This document shows positions 22,231-34,733 of a stretch of DNA of 64,000 bases, one piece after another. The notes under the pieces were generated by a model. That model was not told the DNA's origin. It saw nothing but the letters and a program-made list of their open reading frames with translations, and searched no databases. The stretch comes from Rhizodiscina lignyota (taxonomy: Eukaryota > Ascomycota > Dothideomycetes > Aulographales > Rhizodiscinaceae). Both the position numbers and the translations under genes were made by a program. The stretch lies in assembly GCA_010015805.1 (NCBI GenBank), contig ML978121.1, positions 2,976,001 to 3,040,000 on the forward strand. Reading direction: 5' to 3'. Positions within the stretch are counted from its first letter, which is position 1. Every line of letters starts with the position of its first letter.

Positions 22231-24083
22231 TTAAATGACATACTATATATTCGTTAGCCAAACATCACTCTCAAACGAATCAACAGACTTACTGGAATGA
22301 ATAAATATGGCACTCTCCTCTCATACTCCCTCCACGCCTCTCCATACTTCGCCCTGCACTTCACAATATCTCTCCACACACGATGGCTAATCATTGCCGT
22401 AAAGAACACTGGATAGAACCATGGGAACGGACTCCTAAAGCCCGTAATCGCGCCCCAACTCAACGCAAAGAAGAGGTCACACGAATAGTGCACCTTCCGC
22501 GCCAGTCCATACCAACCATCGCACAGGATCGTGTCACCCGTGCTCGAGCGGATGACTTTCGGGTTCTTGACTTCCTTCCATGGTAGTTGCGGGAAAGTGC
22601 GGCGGTCGAGAGCGACGCCGCGCTCGCGTGCGCGGAACATGTTTTTCTGCGAGTTGCAGGTGTCCCAGACCCAGTAGACGCCGAGATAGGCGATGAAGAG
22701 GGTGATGAGCGCAGGCTTGGGCCAGGCGTAGGTGGAAGGAGGATGGTTAGCGAGGTAGATGGTGCAGTGGCAGTAGGAGAGGGGCACGCCAGCGAGGTTC
22801 CAGAAGATGAGCATGAAGCCCCATTTTTCGTAGTACATGTCCCTGCGAGCGAATGGTAAGCGCAAAATGACTGAAAGTGTATGGATTTCAGGAAGGCTTA
22901 CCAAGTGGGCACGATCAGCTCCTCCCCTTTGCAGCATGCGTTCGCGTATAAGAAGTGTGCCATGAGAAGGAAGCACACTTCGCCAGAGACGTAGCCGTAT
23001 CGCTCGTATTGCCGTGCAGCAGTACCGAGACTGGTGAAGAAAAGAATGAACCACGGCAGTCTCACTTCGAAGAACATCTTGAAGTCCAGCCAGCCGAACA
23101 TTCGCGGATTCAGCTCTGCGCCCATGAAAAAGTCATAGACCGGATAGCCCGTCATCCTATGTTCCGCGCCCCGATATAGGGCAGAGACGTATGCAAGGAT
23201 CGAGACTATGTATCCAGATATGATGGCAACTGAGAGTAGTGGTCCGAACTCGTCGAGGAGGGTGTATAGCGGAAAGACGCCTGAGAAATGCAGCGCTACG
23301 ACTAGTACAATCGACGTGTAGAAACTGGACACGGCTGAGCAGTAGTACTTTAGCCTCTGGCCACCTAGGTGGTCCAGCGGCTTCCCTTCGGCGTAGACGC
23401 CGGGCATGAAGAGGTAGAACAGGCCCTGCACGATAAAGAACGTCCAGTATATGAGCCAAGCTTTTGCATGCGGAAAGGCGCCCGTGTACACTAGATGTCC
23501 CATCCACTTCAAGAAGTCGCCAAATGTCTGACCTGCTTGCCTTGTTGGGAAATGGCCATCATAGTATGTCGCACCAATCCACATGTACCACATTAGCAGT
23601 GGGAAGCCGACCATCAGGGCGCTGACGCCCCACGAGCCCCCAAACTCGAACTCGCCGCTGGTGTCGACTTTATGGTTTTTGGGCTTGACGGTGCCATTGG
23701 CCTTGACGGTGCCATTGGCCTTGACGGTGCCATTGGCCTTGACGGTGCCGTTGACATTGCCGTTGACATGAGGATCGAATTTCGCGTGACCATTTGCATG
23801 GCTATTAGCGTCCTCTTTAGCCTCGTCGCCCTCGTCAAGTGGTTCGCTGAGCGCTACGTTCGATTCTGAAGGGGCTGGTGTGGAATCCTCCTCGAGCTCG
23901 TGTGGGAGGACCGACTTGCGAGGACGGCCACGGCGGCCAGGTGTCTCGACGAAGCCCGGGTTGACTGGTTTTCTATGCGACTTCCATCAGCGTTCGGTCA
24001 TGATAATGATACGCTCAAATGCAGAGAATGAAGATGTACCGAGGCGTAACGCCTGCCCTTGAACGCGTCACCCTTTCCGTCAT
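22231..24083 (-). CDS. ERG4: Delta24(24(1))-sterol reductase (ergosterol biosynthesis)
   Basis: Four exons: 24083..24040, 23972..22902, 22842..22293, 22242..22231; 558 aa. Erg4 performs the last step of ergosterol synthesis in the ER, reducing the C24(28) double bond. The membrane core carries the family blocks [39 protein letters not shown] across intron 2, [17 protein letters not shown], and [14 protein letters not shown]. The final 12-nt exon codes YVI; splicing at a GTAAGT donor turns an unusual tail ([12 protein letters not shown]) into the family ending FIPYVI. The N-terminal ~130 residues are cytosolic and low complexity, including an AT-hook-like GRRGRPRK and a NGTVKA repeat encoded by an 18-bp minisatellite. 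The start at 24083 gives [15 protein letters not shown]; this first exon is the least certain part. Confidence 0.95.
23684..23755. repeat. 18-bp minisatellite in the ERG4 N-terminus, about 4 copies
   Basis: Unit CTTGACGGTGCCATTGGC repeated with almost no change, coding a 6-residue NGTVKA repeat in a disordered part of Erg4. The perfect units suggest recent copy-number change. Confidence 0.85.
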
Positions 24084-24735
24084 TATGGCGAGCTTTGCTT
24101 GTCAAGAGCGAGTGTTAAATGCAGCGCTCGAATTTAGGTCAGAGATCGTCGTGAAGCATAGAAAAGGAGTGTTGAGGCCAATTGAGCCTAAATGAGTGCA
24201 AGTGGAACACAAATCGACGCGACAAATGCGCACTCGAAATTTGTAGTTGCACGTCAACAATCGACTCTGCCGCATCTGATTGGTCGTTGCGGAGCTCGGG
24301 TGTTTATGAACGAGGACCACGCCATCAACATCTATATTAATTATGTACGAGAAAAGAAGCTCATTTACTGTCACTTGAGGCAAAATATTTGGCAAAGTCG
24401 TATTATCAGTGCAGTGGCCTCGAGGTGGCCTCTGGTATTGTTGAACTCACAGTTGTGAGACTGTTAACCGCCAGCGGAAGAAGCCCCTGTTGACTTGTGA
24501 AATCAGATGGCTTAAATAGTCCTTTTGCGGGGAAGATCATCAAGTACCGTCCTAGTACTTGTGAGTTCCGCCTTCATATACTTGTCAAAGTCATCCGATG
24601 CAAGAGACCCCATTACGGTGGCTTCTGCCATTCTAATTTAATGCTTGATTGTAACAGTTTGAGCGGAAGAAGACGCTCTTCCAACTTGGTGAATTCATTG
24701 CATAAATCCGTAAATCCCGTATAAGAGTCTAGCTA
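24084..24735. promoter_or_regulatory. ERG4 upstream region and 3' flank of the RING gene
   Basis: 652 bp; both neighbours are on the minus strand. The ERG4 promoter is expected in 24084..~24500. I could not place a sterol-response element with confidence. Confidence 0.35.
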
Positions 24736-27281
24736 TCAAGCGCCCCTTCGTGCATTTGTGCTCATTAACGTGATTTTCTTAGGCTTCTTCTTCTTACCTC
24801 CACCCGAGCCTGAGCCACCGGCAGTCCCACTCTTGGAGCTTTCTGCCAGCGACAGATTCTGTGCCTGAACCACCATGTCCTCTTCCTGTAGGAGATCCCT
24901 CTCCCAGCCTTGCAGCCATCCGTCATCTACCTCTTCATGTTGATGTGGTACCGGCTGCAGTGGCGGAGATACTGGAGCAATGGCTGGAGTGCCCCAAACT
25001 GTCCGCGAAGCTGAGGGGCTGGTCGATGGTGAAGCTAATGATGCAAACGCAGAGCCGTTCCCCCGATGCGTTGGCCAAGGTGGTGAAGCGGATATATGTT
25101 CAAGGCTAGAAGCTTCTAGCTCCGCGGTTTCGGGTGCAATTGCCATTGGCTTCATCTCTTCCGGGTCGATGGCTCGCTTCCTACGCGCATAGTCATACCT
25201 CCTTTCCTCTTCTCGCTCGGCTATCGCACGCGCCTTCTCATCGCGTGCCTCTTTATCCTGGTTGCGCTTCCTTCGGCGCTCGATCTCAGGGTTGAACCGC
25301 TCCAAAATCTCTGGTGCAACGGTATCCGTCCAATCACATTCGAGAAAGCTGACTTCACAGCCATACGGCAGGTGTGAGAGATACTTTACTCGGCGTCTGA
25401 GCTCGTCATCCACAATATGACCTGTGGATACGCGCTCTACGCGCGGAAGTATCGTCGACGGAAACGATGAGAAGTTGCCGAAGGCTTCTCTAAGGATTCG
25501 GATATCCAAGGGAGATAAGTAGTAGTGTAGAAGCGCCTGGTAGAAATAATACTCAGATGGAGGCTGGTGGCCATGCATTTGCCGATTGCGGAACTGTGAA
25601 ATGGAAGAGCTTAATGCGCTATTTGAAGGCCGACGAGACGGGTTCCCAGATGCATCAGATGTGGCTTCCGATATGGCTGTAGTTGATGACTCGGTAGCCG
25701 TGGCTGCTGACAACTGGCTTTTTGAGCTGCCGGAATAATCGGATAAGCTCTGTCCGGATTTTGCAGCATTCTGAATGCTGTACATGTCGGGCACGTCCAG
25801 GTTTGTGTCGTGGAACTGAATTGGCGGCTTCTTCGGCTTCGGTTCTACGGGCTTGCTGGGAGCAGTTGGCGGATTACCGATGCCTGTGGTCTTCTCCTTC
25901 GATTCATTGATGGCTCGGATCGCCTTCCGACTCCATTCTGCCGTGTCGTCGCCGTACATGAGGTCATCCTCCTTCTCTTGACGTTCAATCTCTTGAATGT
26001 CATTGTCGAACTGTTCATTCATGTAGTCCTCACTACCCTTCATAATCCTAGCATAGTCCATGACCTCTGCGGCCATGTACCAGGGCGTATCATCGCCTTT
26101 CGGCAAGCTTTCTGCGCCGTCTCTAGGCAACGCAAGCGTGCTCCCGTTGAGCCGCGTAACAAGCCGAAGGACAACATCGCCACCTTCGCGTGGAGGGTCA
26201 CCCTCCTGCCCAGCGAATAGTCGAGCCGGTCTCGTTTCAGAGATGTATATGCTATCCCAACAGATTGGACACTTCTTCCACCTGGGTCTTTTTTCATGTG
26301 GCTGGGCCTCTCCATCGTCTGAATGCATGTAGCGTATCAAACAAGTCAAGCAAAAGATATGACCACATTTCGCCATTCTCGGTGCCACAGGAGTATCGAG
26401 GCAGACAGGACAAGATGCCGATTGGGATTTAGAAGAAACTAGGATCTGGAGAACAGAGCTCCAGTCGAGGTGCACATCTGCGTCGATGCTCTGATGATGA
26501 TAGTTGCCGCGAGGGTCCACGATGAATCTATAATTTGCGTGTACGTATCTACAGGTAGAGGTCAGCCAGGTTATCGATTGTATAGCTAACGCAAAACCAG
26601 CTTCACACTTGAGGGCAAGGAGACATCAGGACGCTTCCCGCACCATCCAAAGTGATAGGTGTCAACCGATTCGAAGTTAAGCTGACTCTGCTCCAATCAT
26701 GGCAGCGAACATTGATAGTTGAGGAAGGCTGTATGTATGAGAGAGCCAAGCAGCTTGTCGCCCTCAAGGTGAAGCCAGTTGTGAGATATGGTATTGCTGA
26801 CCTTGCTTTATCAACCGCATGGTATCCGGAACCCATACCCCACGTCGGATTACGACGCTGATACCGGCCATGTCCATAATTCTGATGAGATTGTGGCCGT
26901 GGTGGCAAGGAGAAGTTCATTAAATGAGTGATAGAAGTCTGACCCTTTCGGCTGCTGGTCGAGCGAACGGCCGCCTGTATAGAGGGGTCAGAAACGGAGA
27001 GGATGATGATTATTGTCTTATAAACTCACGGATTCCGCCATTGCATCCTCATCCGCGAACCTATTGTACTTCTTGGAGCCCTTGTTCTGCTTCTTCGCCG
27101 CCTGATTGTTCCTCGGCGTTGGTGTTCTGGTTGAAGCCCCCGCGCCGAAAGTAGAAGACCCGCCACTACGCCGTTGCGCGGAGCTCTCGCCGGATGTGAC
27201 AGAGCCGCCCTGCGACTGTGCTGGAGATTGTGGGAGTGGAGCTGTGGTCTTTGAAGAGACAATTGGCTGGTTTGTGGCCAT
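24736..27281 (-). CDS. RING-finger protein, RNF10/Mag2 type
   Basis: Three exons: 27281..27030, 26974..26802, 26548..24736; 745 aa. RNF10-type proteins are E3 ubiquitin ligases; in animals and yeast they ubiquitinate small-subunit ribosomal proteins on stalled ribosomes. The RING is intact: CPVCLD, CGHIFCLTCLIRYMH and CPICWD, about residues 188-238. Before it comes the family block YVHANYRFIVDPRGNY, rebuilt by splicing a long 253-nt intron (26549..26801). A conserved region after the RING includes YFYQALLHYYLSPLDIRILREAFG. The N-terminus (QSPAQSQGGSVTSGESS...) and the middle are disordered; a coiled, charged segment (IERRRKRNQDKEARDEKARAIAEREEERR, near residue 575) follows the conserved block. 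The C-terminus is lysine-rich (KKKKPKKITLMSTNARRGA). Divergent from the Ubp3-type deubiquitinase gene. Confidence 0.9.
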
Positions 27282-28142
27282 GGTCACTTCAAAGGTCGGC
27301 TGGCGAGGAGGGGATGACGTGAAGCGCGAACCGGTCTCGAGGTGTCGTTGAACGGGCCAGAAGACTCAACTTCACGGATCGTAGGTGGAGTGAGAAACAA
27401 GAACACTGGCAACAGTCCGGAGACTGTGAAAGGAAGGCGTAGAAGAGTTGCGCCCCCCGAGGGTGGACTTTGGGGTGAGGGACAGAGTCATCGAGCATCA
27501 CGGGCTGAACATCCATGTGAATCGCCTCATCACCACGTGACTCGAAGGCGCAAACAACGGTAATAAAACGGAGTAGGACTGATCTCGCTGCAGAAGCTCA
27601 ATGCAGTGTTAGTTCGAGTGTTGTGCATTGAGATATCGTAGCGGAGCAGAGCGATGCTCTCGGCATGTGGCCACGCTCCCCCGCGTGTCTCTTCTCCACA
27701 TCCGACGTGAAGTGATGCCAAGAAATGTTGGAGGCTTTTCGAAAAGTATCGTGCATCACCAACCCCCTACCAACACCTCTCTCTCCTCCAACCACGCAGG
27801 CCCTGCTGCACCGCGCGAGCAATGCTCTCGCACAGTGGCGAGTCCCTTCACGTTTTTCTCCTCTTTCGCGGCCCTAACACTCATGGCCTCAGCCCCAGGA
27901 CGCCGTTAAAATTTCCGAGGCGGCGGCAACCTTAACCTTTCCAAACCGGTCAGCGCTGCACGACATCTCCACCTCAACCCTCACGCGCACTGCCCGTGTC
28001 ACACCTTCTACCCAGCTTCAGGCATTGATAGCAGGAGCTCTCGGCGTCCTGCTTCTCTTGTTGTTGCCTCATCGCCGGTTGCGAGGTCTTTGTCGACCTC
28101 TGCTGCCGACGTTGACGGCAGCATCAACACCAGCCTTTCGGC
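27282..28142. promoter_or_regulatory. Divergent promoter region of the RNF10-type ligase and Ubp3-type deubiquitinase
   Basis: 861 bp between divergent starts of two ubiquitin-system genes. A CACGTGA motif occurs at about 27535. Open frames in this stretch lack protein features; 5' untranslated leaders probably occupy part of it. Confidence 0.4.
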
Positions 28143-31094
28143 ATGATGCCAGGCCCGCATATCCCACCTGCCATCCCCATACACCCCTCGAGGCGGCAGG
28201 GTGAGTATGCTTATCACCTTCCGCAGCAGACGCACTCGCCAGTCCACAATCCCTACGCACACTACCCTCCGCCGCCGTACCATGGACAACCTCACGCGCC
28301 TCATTACCCTCCCCAGTGGTATCAGCCATATCCACAACATTATCCTCCACACCCTCCGCCACCACGTCCATACATACCGCATCAGCCACAGCTCCCGCCT
28401 CAAGGACCTATCATTGTCTCATCGACTCCTCATGCTCAACCAATACCCCAAATGGCGAGGCTGCGAGATAAGAGCCCGCCCCCATATCCACCATCAAACA
28501 TACCACAAGAGTTGCGTCCACCACAAAATGTGGAACAGCAGCAAGCTGCTCGGGTAGAATCTCCTGTAACTCCTGCTACGCCAGCAACAGCGCCATCGAT
28601 CACTGCGCCTCCACAGACAGCATCGTCAAGGCCTTCTGTGTCATCGGTGACTGCGCCAGTTCAACTACCTCCTCCTACTCGCCGAATACCATTCTACCCT
28701 GATGTAAGTGGAGCACAACTGTGTTTGCATTGCAGAAATACTAATTCTCTTTTTAGCTGCCGTGGTACTCTAATCCTGATGAACCTTTTCCGCCCCCTTC
28801 GCGCGTCCGACGGCGCAGGAGAGGCACGCAACGATCGAGTGTGCCGCTTGAACTCCCTGATATGGCATTGCTGGGACCAGAGACAAATGATGGAGGGGCA
28901 GGAGAACAAGTAGCAGAGACGGTTACTGTTGTGTCCGCAGAGGTTCCTGTGGCCGATGAACAAGGGGAAGCCCAGTCCGCAGTGGCTGCACCTTCCGACC
29001 AGGAGACCCCTATTACTTCTGAAGCGCCTTCAGAGGCTGATTCGACGCATCCAACCACACCGTCGTCTGCAGTTCCTCAGCAAACCACTCCTCGACAAGC
29101 AAGCCAGCATACACGTACGGCCACGAAACCCGCAGTTCCACTGATCCCTATCAAGCCAATCGTGCCAAACATTCCATCAGTTCAGAGGAAGAGCAGTGCT
29201 CCTTCTGCACCATCTGTTGCGGAAAAAGACGTTGCTCTAGCCATACAATCCCCGCCATCTGACGCGGCTCAAAGCGCAGATACGACGAAGCCTTCTCCTA
29301 CCGCCGAAACAGCACCAGCCTCTCCGCCAAAGGTGCCTCCAAAGTCGTGGGCAGAACTCCTCAGGTCGAACAAACCCGTTGCTCCCCCCACCGCCGTCGC
29401 AACCGCGAGTGCCTCTAATGGACTTGTCCCTGGAAAAGCTGCCACACTCGCAGATGCCATTCGCGCGTATAACGTGAACTCTGGCAGTAAACTTTCTTTC
29501 ATTGAACCCAGAGGACTCGTAAATACTGGGAATATGTGCTATATGAATTCCGTATGTCTTCCAACACCATCCTACTTCTGAACTGACATATCTGCAGATT
29601 CTTCAAATTCTTGTATTCTGTGTACCATTTTACGATTTTCTCGATCAGATTGGAAAGCGAGCGGCGCATAGCTTTAAAAGTGATACACCCTTGCTTGATG
29701 CTATGTAAGTCTCTCTACTCTCTTAGCGTGCGTTGTGCTCACAGTCCTTAGGATCATGTTTATGCGCGAGTTTCCCGTTATCGACTCAGCCGTGTCCGTG
29801 GAACAGCTCCGGATGCGTCTCAAGGACAATGAGCTTGAGCAATATGGCGAAGCATTCATTCCAGAGTACGTTTACGACGTAATAAAGCGTTTGCCGCGAT
29901 TTTCTTCTATGAGGGTGAGCACGCATCTCTGGTTCGATTCATTGCAATTGCTGACCGACAATGTAGCGAGGACACCAGCAAGACGCTGAAGAGTTCCTTG
30001 GGTTCTTACTTGAAGGTCTTCATGATGAGTGCACTCACGTTCTAAGGGCACTACCATCGATTGCCCCAGAAGTTAATGAGGCGACTTCGCCCACCTCTGA
30101 GCGCTCTGTGGCTGGATCTGCAGATGGAGGATGGATGGAAGTTGGGCCAAAGCAGAAAGCTTCCATTACACGATCGTCCGGCCACGTTGTCTCCGACTCC
30201 CCGATCACCAAAATCTTCGGCGGTAATTTGCGCTCAGAACTACGTGTCCCAGGCCTCAAGAACTCTGTCACACTGGAGCCGTATCAGCCGCTACAACTGG
30301 ACATTGGTGCACCTAATGTTCACAATATTACAGATGCCTTGAAGGGCCTCACGAGATCCGAAACACTGCAAGGTGATTTCAACTCTCCTCGCGGACCAGG
30401 CACATCCGCAACGAAACAAGTGTTCATCGAGACGCTTCCGCCCGTTTTGATTTTACACCTCAAGCGCTTCCAATACGACAATGCCGGCGGTACTCAGAAA
30501 ATCTGGAAACGCGTCGGCTATCCTCTTGAACTTGAACTCCCTAAAGAGGTCTTCCCTCCAAACAAGAGGAACAACCTTTCCATGAGAGGAGGTCTGCCAC
30601 GCTATCGCCTAACCGGTGTAGTTTACCATCATGGTAAGAATGCAGGAGGTGGCCACTACACCGTCGACGTACGACGGCAGGAGGGTCGGGAATGGATTCG
30701 CCTCGACGACACGGTGATCCGACGCGTACGCAGCGACGAAGTAGCCGAGGGTGGTGCTGAAGAAGATCCAAAGGTCCTTGCCGCGGCCCTCGAGAATCAC
30801 AAACAGGATATCCAGAGCGGAAACATCTTTGACCGCTTCGACGAGGAGGATGGGGAGAAGGAGGAGGACGGCCAAGGCTGGAGCCAGGTCAATGGAACAC
30901 AGATGACTCCGACTGGCACAGCTGGAAAGAAGTGGAGCGGCGTCGTCAACGGCACGAATACGGGAACCGCCACACCGAGCACGAAGGGGGAGAGGACTCC
31001 AAAGGGGAAGGAATTCAAGGCGGACAGGGTCGCGTACATCCTGATCTACTCTCAGATCAAGGCCCAGCCCACTTCTGCTCCTCTCTCATCTTGA
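28143..31094 (+). CDS. Ubiquitin carboxyl-terminal hydrolase, Ubp3/USP10 type
   Basis: Five exons: 28143..28703, 28757..29551, 29598..29704, 29752..29914, 29967..31094; 917 aa. A cysteine protease (peptidase C19) that removes ubiquitin; Ubp3/USP10 acts in ribophagy, stress granules and vesicle transport with a G3BP/Bre5 partner. The first ~440 residues are disordered and rich in P, Q, Y, H, S and T. The Cys box GLVNTGNMCYMNSILQIL spans intron 2, with the nucleophile near residue 448. The QQDAEEFLGFLLEGLHDE block follows in exon 5, then VLILHLKRFQYDN and the His box VYHHGKNAGGGHYTVDV near residue 770. The tail (LIYSQIKAQPTSAPLSS) completes the domain. The start at 28143/28146 (MMPGP) has no upstream in-frame alternative I trust. 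Confidence 0.93.
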
Positions 31095-31920
31095 TTCGAA
31101 GCTCCGTTATCGACTGGAGCGTCTTTCATTCTCTCTGGAAAAAGCTACCTATGGCATGCATGAGCGTGGATTTTTGACCTTTTTCGTGCTTCTCCCAAAG
31201 CCATTTCTGCATGGGCCTGAATAGAGCATGAGATGCTCACGAAGCTCGATGCAAGATAGTGTCTTTGTGTAAATATCTTGCGCTCTGTGGAGGAGGAGAG
31301 GGGAGACTCGTGGGAGGGTTGAGAGACACGTGAAGAGCTCATTGCTAGAGCTGGCAGAGCCAAGTTTAAAGACAGTAAAAATACTCATTCAATAATACCT
31401 TCTCACTGCTAGCGCATATGCCGTGAACCATGAATTGTTCCAGAATTTGAGTATATATGAAGTCTCGCATGCCACCTTACCAATTCGCACTCCCGATTCC
31501 AGTTCTCCCCAGAGATCGACGCCGTCATTCCAAATGGCTGAGACGCGCCAAGCCTCTTTTGGTGCGGAGCGGAACTTGGCGAGCGGAGCACGAGTGACCA
31601 ATCTTGAGCTCACTATTGGAAAGGCCTTGCTTGAGTGCTGCAGGTCGAGAAAATTGTAATTGTGCCCTCTTGCGTCAAGGGCGGTTTTGAGAATGGCGCG
31701 GCAGGTACGCGTATGCAAACAAGGTGGGGAAGATTGGTTTCTTGCGTTTTAGAAACGCGTCGTCATGGTCTCGGGTTTTTGGCATCTTCTGTGATACAGC
31801 TATGTAAGGGCTGTTGGGAGATTTACGTCTTTATTCGAGTCTCTTTGTGATCAATTGAGTGGTTTTCCTCAAGCCCTCGAATACTCGTCGAGAAGAGTTT
31901 TGGAAATCTAATCAACAGTC
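31095..31920. other. Intergenic region between the deubiquitinase and PEBP-like genes
   Basis: 826 bp with the deubiquitinase 3' flank and the PEBP-like promoter. Open frames at 31145..31850 lack protein features. Nothing else seen. Confidence 0.5.
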
Positions 31921-32855
31921 ATGCTGGCGTCTTGGGTCGTCGGTGGAGTACTGGCACTCGCACACTTCGTGAAAGCGCAGACTCCACCAGGCGTCTCTCC
32001 TGTCATATCGCAGAATTTGATGGTGACGTTCGATGGGACAAACGTAGTGAGTCCTCCAGGAGAGAGGATTCCACGCCAAGGCAAGCACAGCAATGAGACG
32101 CGACTGTATTGCGCTCGCAACTGATGCCAGTGGCACATCCAGATACTGCGATGCCTCCAATGTTCTTCCTCCCGACGAACGTGACCGGCTCGACACAGAC
32201 GGGGCTCCTGATGATGATAGACCTCGACGTGCCTCGCAACAACACACGCGTAGTGCTACTACACTGGCTCGCGCCCAACGTCGCGCTCACACAAGGCGCA
32301 AACGGCACGACAGTCGCTCCGCCCGCGAACGGCGGAGGCGCGGCGCCATACCGCCAGCCGTCGCCGCCGCCAGGAGACCAGCCGCACCGCTACGTCTTCA
32401 TGCTGTTCGCGCAGCCGGCGTCGTTCGCGATCCCTTCGAACTTCACGGAGGTGCTGCAGACACGGGTGCCGTTCGACTACATGGGCTTCATCAACCAGAC
32501 GGGCTTGACGACGCCATTAGCCGCGAACTCCATGACCGTGCAGAACACGAGCGTGCCTGCGACGACGACGTTCCCTGGGCCTAGCCCGTCCGCTGGCGGG
32601 AACGTGACCGGAGGAGCGACGCCAAGCGGTGGCTCCGGGGTATCGCCAGGCGGAAGCAGTGGAGCATCTGGTAGCACTGGTGCGGCGGGCAGCGCTACGT
32701 CGACATTGTCTGGGGGCGCGTCAACGAGCAGCGACGCTGCTGCATCTCAGTTCACTGGTGCGGCATCGAGGCAAGAAGCGTCGTCGTTACTTTTCGGGAA
32801 GATTGCCGGCGCCGAGCTTGGCATACTGGGGCTATTCAGCTATCTAGTGCTTTAA
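31921..32855 (+). CDS. Secreted phosphatidylethanolamine-binding-like (PEBP) protein, probable GPI anchor
   Basis: Two exons, 31921..32080 and 32131..32855, joined by a 50-nt GC-AG intron (GCAAGC...CAACTGATGCCAG); 294 aa. The N-terminus (MLASWVVGGVLALAHFVKAQ) is a signal peptide and is followed by TPPGVSP, a common start of fungal secreted PEBP proteins. PEBP core: GLLMMIDLDVPRNNTRVVLLHW, then APYRQPSPPPGDQPHRYVFMLFAQP and VPFDYMGFINQTGL. Several NxT/S sites. After ~residue 205 comes a serine/glycine-rich spacer ending in a hydrophobic tail (IAGAELGILGLFSYLVL), a GPI-attachment pattern. The GC donor was chosen because a GTGAGT alternative at 32047 puts an in-frame stop after the acceptor or breaks the frame. 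Ligand unknown. Confidence 0.8.
32081..32130 (+). other. Predicted GC-AG intron in the PEBP-like gene
   Basis: Donor AAG|GCAAGC, acceptor GCCAG, branch-like CAACTGAT. It joins IPRQ to VAHPDTAMPPMFFLP in frame. No GT-AG choice gives an open frame here. Confidence 0.7.
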
Positions 32856-34733
32856 AATGATGACGGACTTGGAGAAAGTAAGTAGGATCATCTCGTTCAA
32901 GGGAGACACGCGGTGATGCAGGGTTACATGCAGATTCCGCAGCTGGGGTGCAGCGAGGGGTTTGGCCTTGGCTTCTGGAGGGGTCTGTGTTGGTAGGATG
33001 GCTGCTAGATTAGGCTGTAATGGCTAGCTTGCTTGCTCGTTTAAGAAGAGCTGTCGGATGTCTTTCTATGCTTCAGATAAAGGAGATGCTGGAGGTGATC
33101 GGATCTTGCACGGCGGGAGAAATCATAAGCTTATCTCCAGAGAATGCGAGAAAGTAGTCAAAATAGCAATTGACCAGGTCGACGTGAGAAAGTAAGATGG
33201 CAAAGACTTTTGCAAATAGGGGCATGCTCATGCTGAGAGAGCAGGTGGAGAAAGGCGGATGAAATAATGCCTCATTGCGTGAGCTTGGCATGAGGATAAG
33301 GGAAAAGCCACGTGCCGTCCCGCATCCAGAGTCCAGAGCAGAGATCAAAGGCGATCCTCCTCGCTGAAAGTTGCCCTATCCACTCTGGCTCGGCCGCGCC
33401 TCTGATCCTCCCCATCGGCCACATCTGTCGGAAGCTGCTCGAGGGGCGTGCGGAGCGCCGGAGATGCTCGAGGGGCCCAGATGAGCGAGCCTCATCAAAC
33501 AGCCTTTTGCAAGGGCACCACGTTTTCTGTTCAGGAGCTCGCGCAATTTGCAGCGGGCGAATTGCCTCAGGCAGTCGGATGCCCGTGCAATGCCCGCCAG
33601 GCCTTGGCGCGCTCGCATCCAGCACGCGATGACAGCGTGAATGCGACGCACGCTGCTGCAAAGAGAGGCTCCGTCGCAAAGTCAATTGGCCTCTTGGCAT
33701 GATGCGAGCAGGGAGCGCTCGGCGTGCCTGTATGGCCTTTTCTCGGTGCATGTTTGATCCGTAGTAATACGGCCAGCTGCGGTTGTAAATTTACTGCGTG
33801 CTAGACAGCGGGCCCGAGCGCAGCAAGTCACTCGCTATATCTCACACCACCTGAGATTGCATCTTTGTTTTCATCAACGCCCTGCCCATTCGTGGAATGC
33901 CTTCTTCAAACAAGCTTTCAGGGTAGCTCTGAACGCAGCGTCGCCAAGGGACGTTGCCGCTAACTTCTAAGCTGCAGCATCTAACCTCCTCCCTGCTCTT
34001 CCTTCGCATCCGTTCTCCACGTGGCGGCGACATTCCGTCGCGTGCCAGTCGACTCCGGCTTAGCCGTCTCGGCATTCATTCGTCAACAGCGTCGTGATTC
34101 GAGCCCACCTTCCACCCTCAGTAAGCCTGCACACCTCAAGGCGGGGTTGGTCTGTCTCAAGCGCGAGTCGCGAGACTGCCGGCATCGCAGAGGAACGCGC
34201 GCTGGGACTGGCGAGGAATCTGACACGAAACCGCTGCCCTATCACCCATTCTAATTTGCTTTCGGTAAGGTCATGCTGGTCAAAGAACACTCTCCCGCTC
34301 TTCTACGCTCGACCCTTCTGTGGGCCCTCGGGCCCAGCGCGCTGGTCAAACCACCTACTTTTTGTCATCGACCAGCCTTGAGCGGCGTTGGCTTCAGAAA
34401 CAGCGCTGTGCGCTGAGTGGTGCTCGGGCCCTCCCATGTTGCAGATGAAATACGTCTTGCGCCAGTGTGGAGGCCACTGCGCGTCTTTATTCTTAAATCT
34501 ACTCTTGCGTGGCTTTTGCACCGATCTTATTTCATCTCGTTCTCTGCACCTTTAATCCAGCCGCGCACGTCACTCACCCGCCGCTCCAGGACTCTCCCAA
34601 GGCCACCTCTGGTCGCTCCTCTTGAGGCCAAGATGAGCTTGTCCTACAAGGAGGATTCCATCTTCAGTGCGACTAGCCGGTGACGCTCCCGGAATCGCCA
34701 ATTATCTAACGGGTACTACTAGGTCACGCCGCC
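32856..34733. other. Long intergenic region upstream of the Git3-like receptor gene
   Basis: About 1.9 kb. Overlapping open frames on both strands (33272..33751, 34021..34683) show no domain, compositional bias or splice structure of a gene. The last part probably holds the receptor promoter and leader. Nothing else recognised. Confidence 0.45.

Noticed and set aside
21631-22257. 208-codon open frame after the monooxygenase
   Set aside because: Overlaps the monooxygenase end out of frame and looks like noncoding read-through; ERG4's last exon lies on the other strand at its end.
32047-32100. GTGAGT donor at 32047 for the PEBP-like gene
   Set aside because: It would drop the conserved VSPPGERIPRQ stretch. 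Joining it to the available acceptors gives an in-frame TGA or the wrong phase; the GC-AG intron fits better.
33272-34683. Several 80-159 codon frames upstream of the receptor gene
   Set aside because: They overlap on both strands, have no recognisable motif and no splice-consistent extension.
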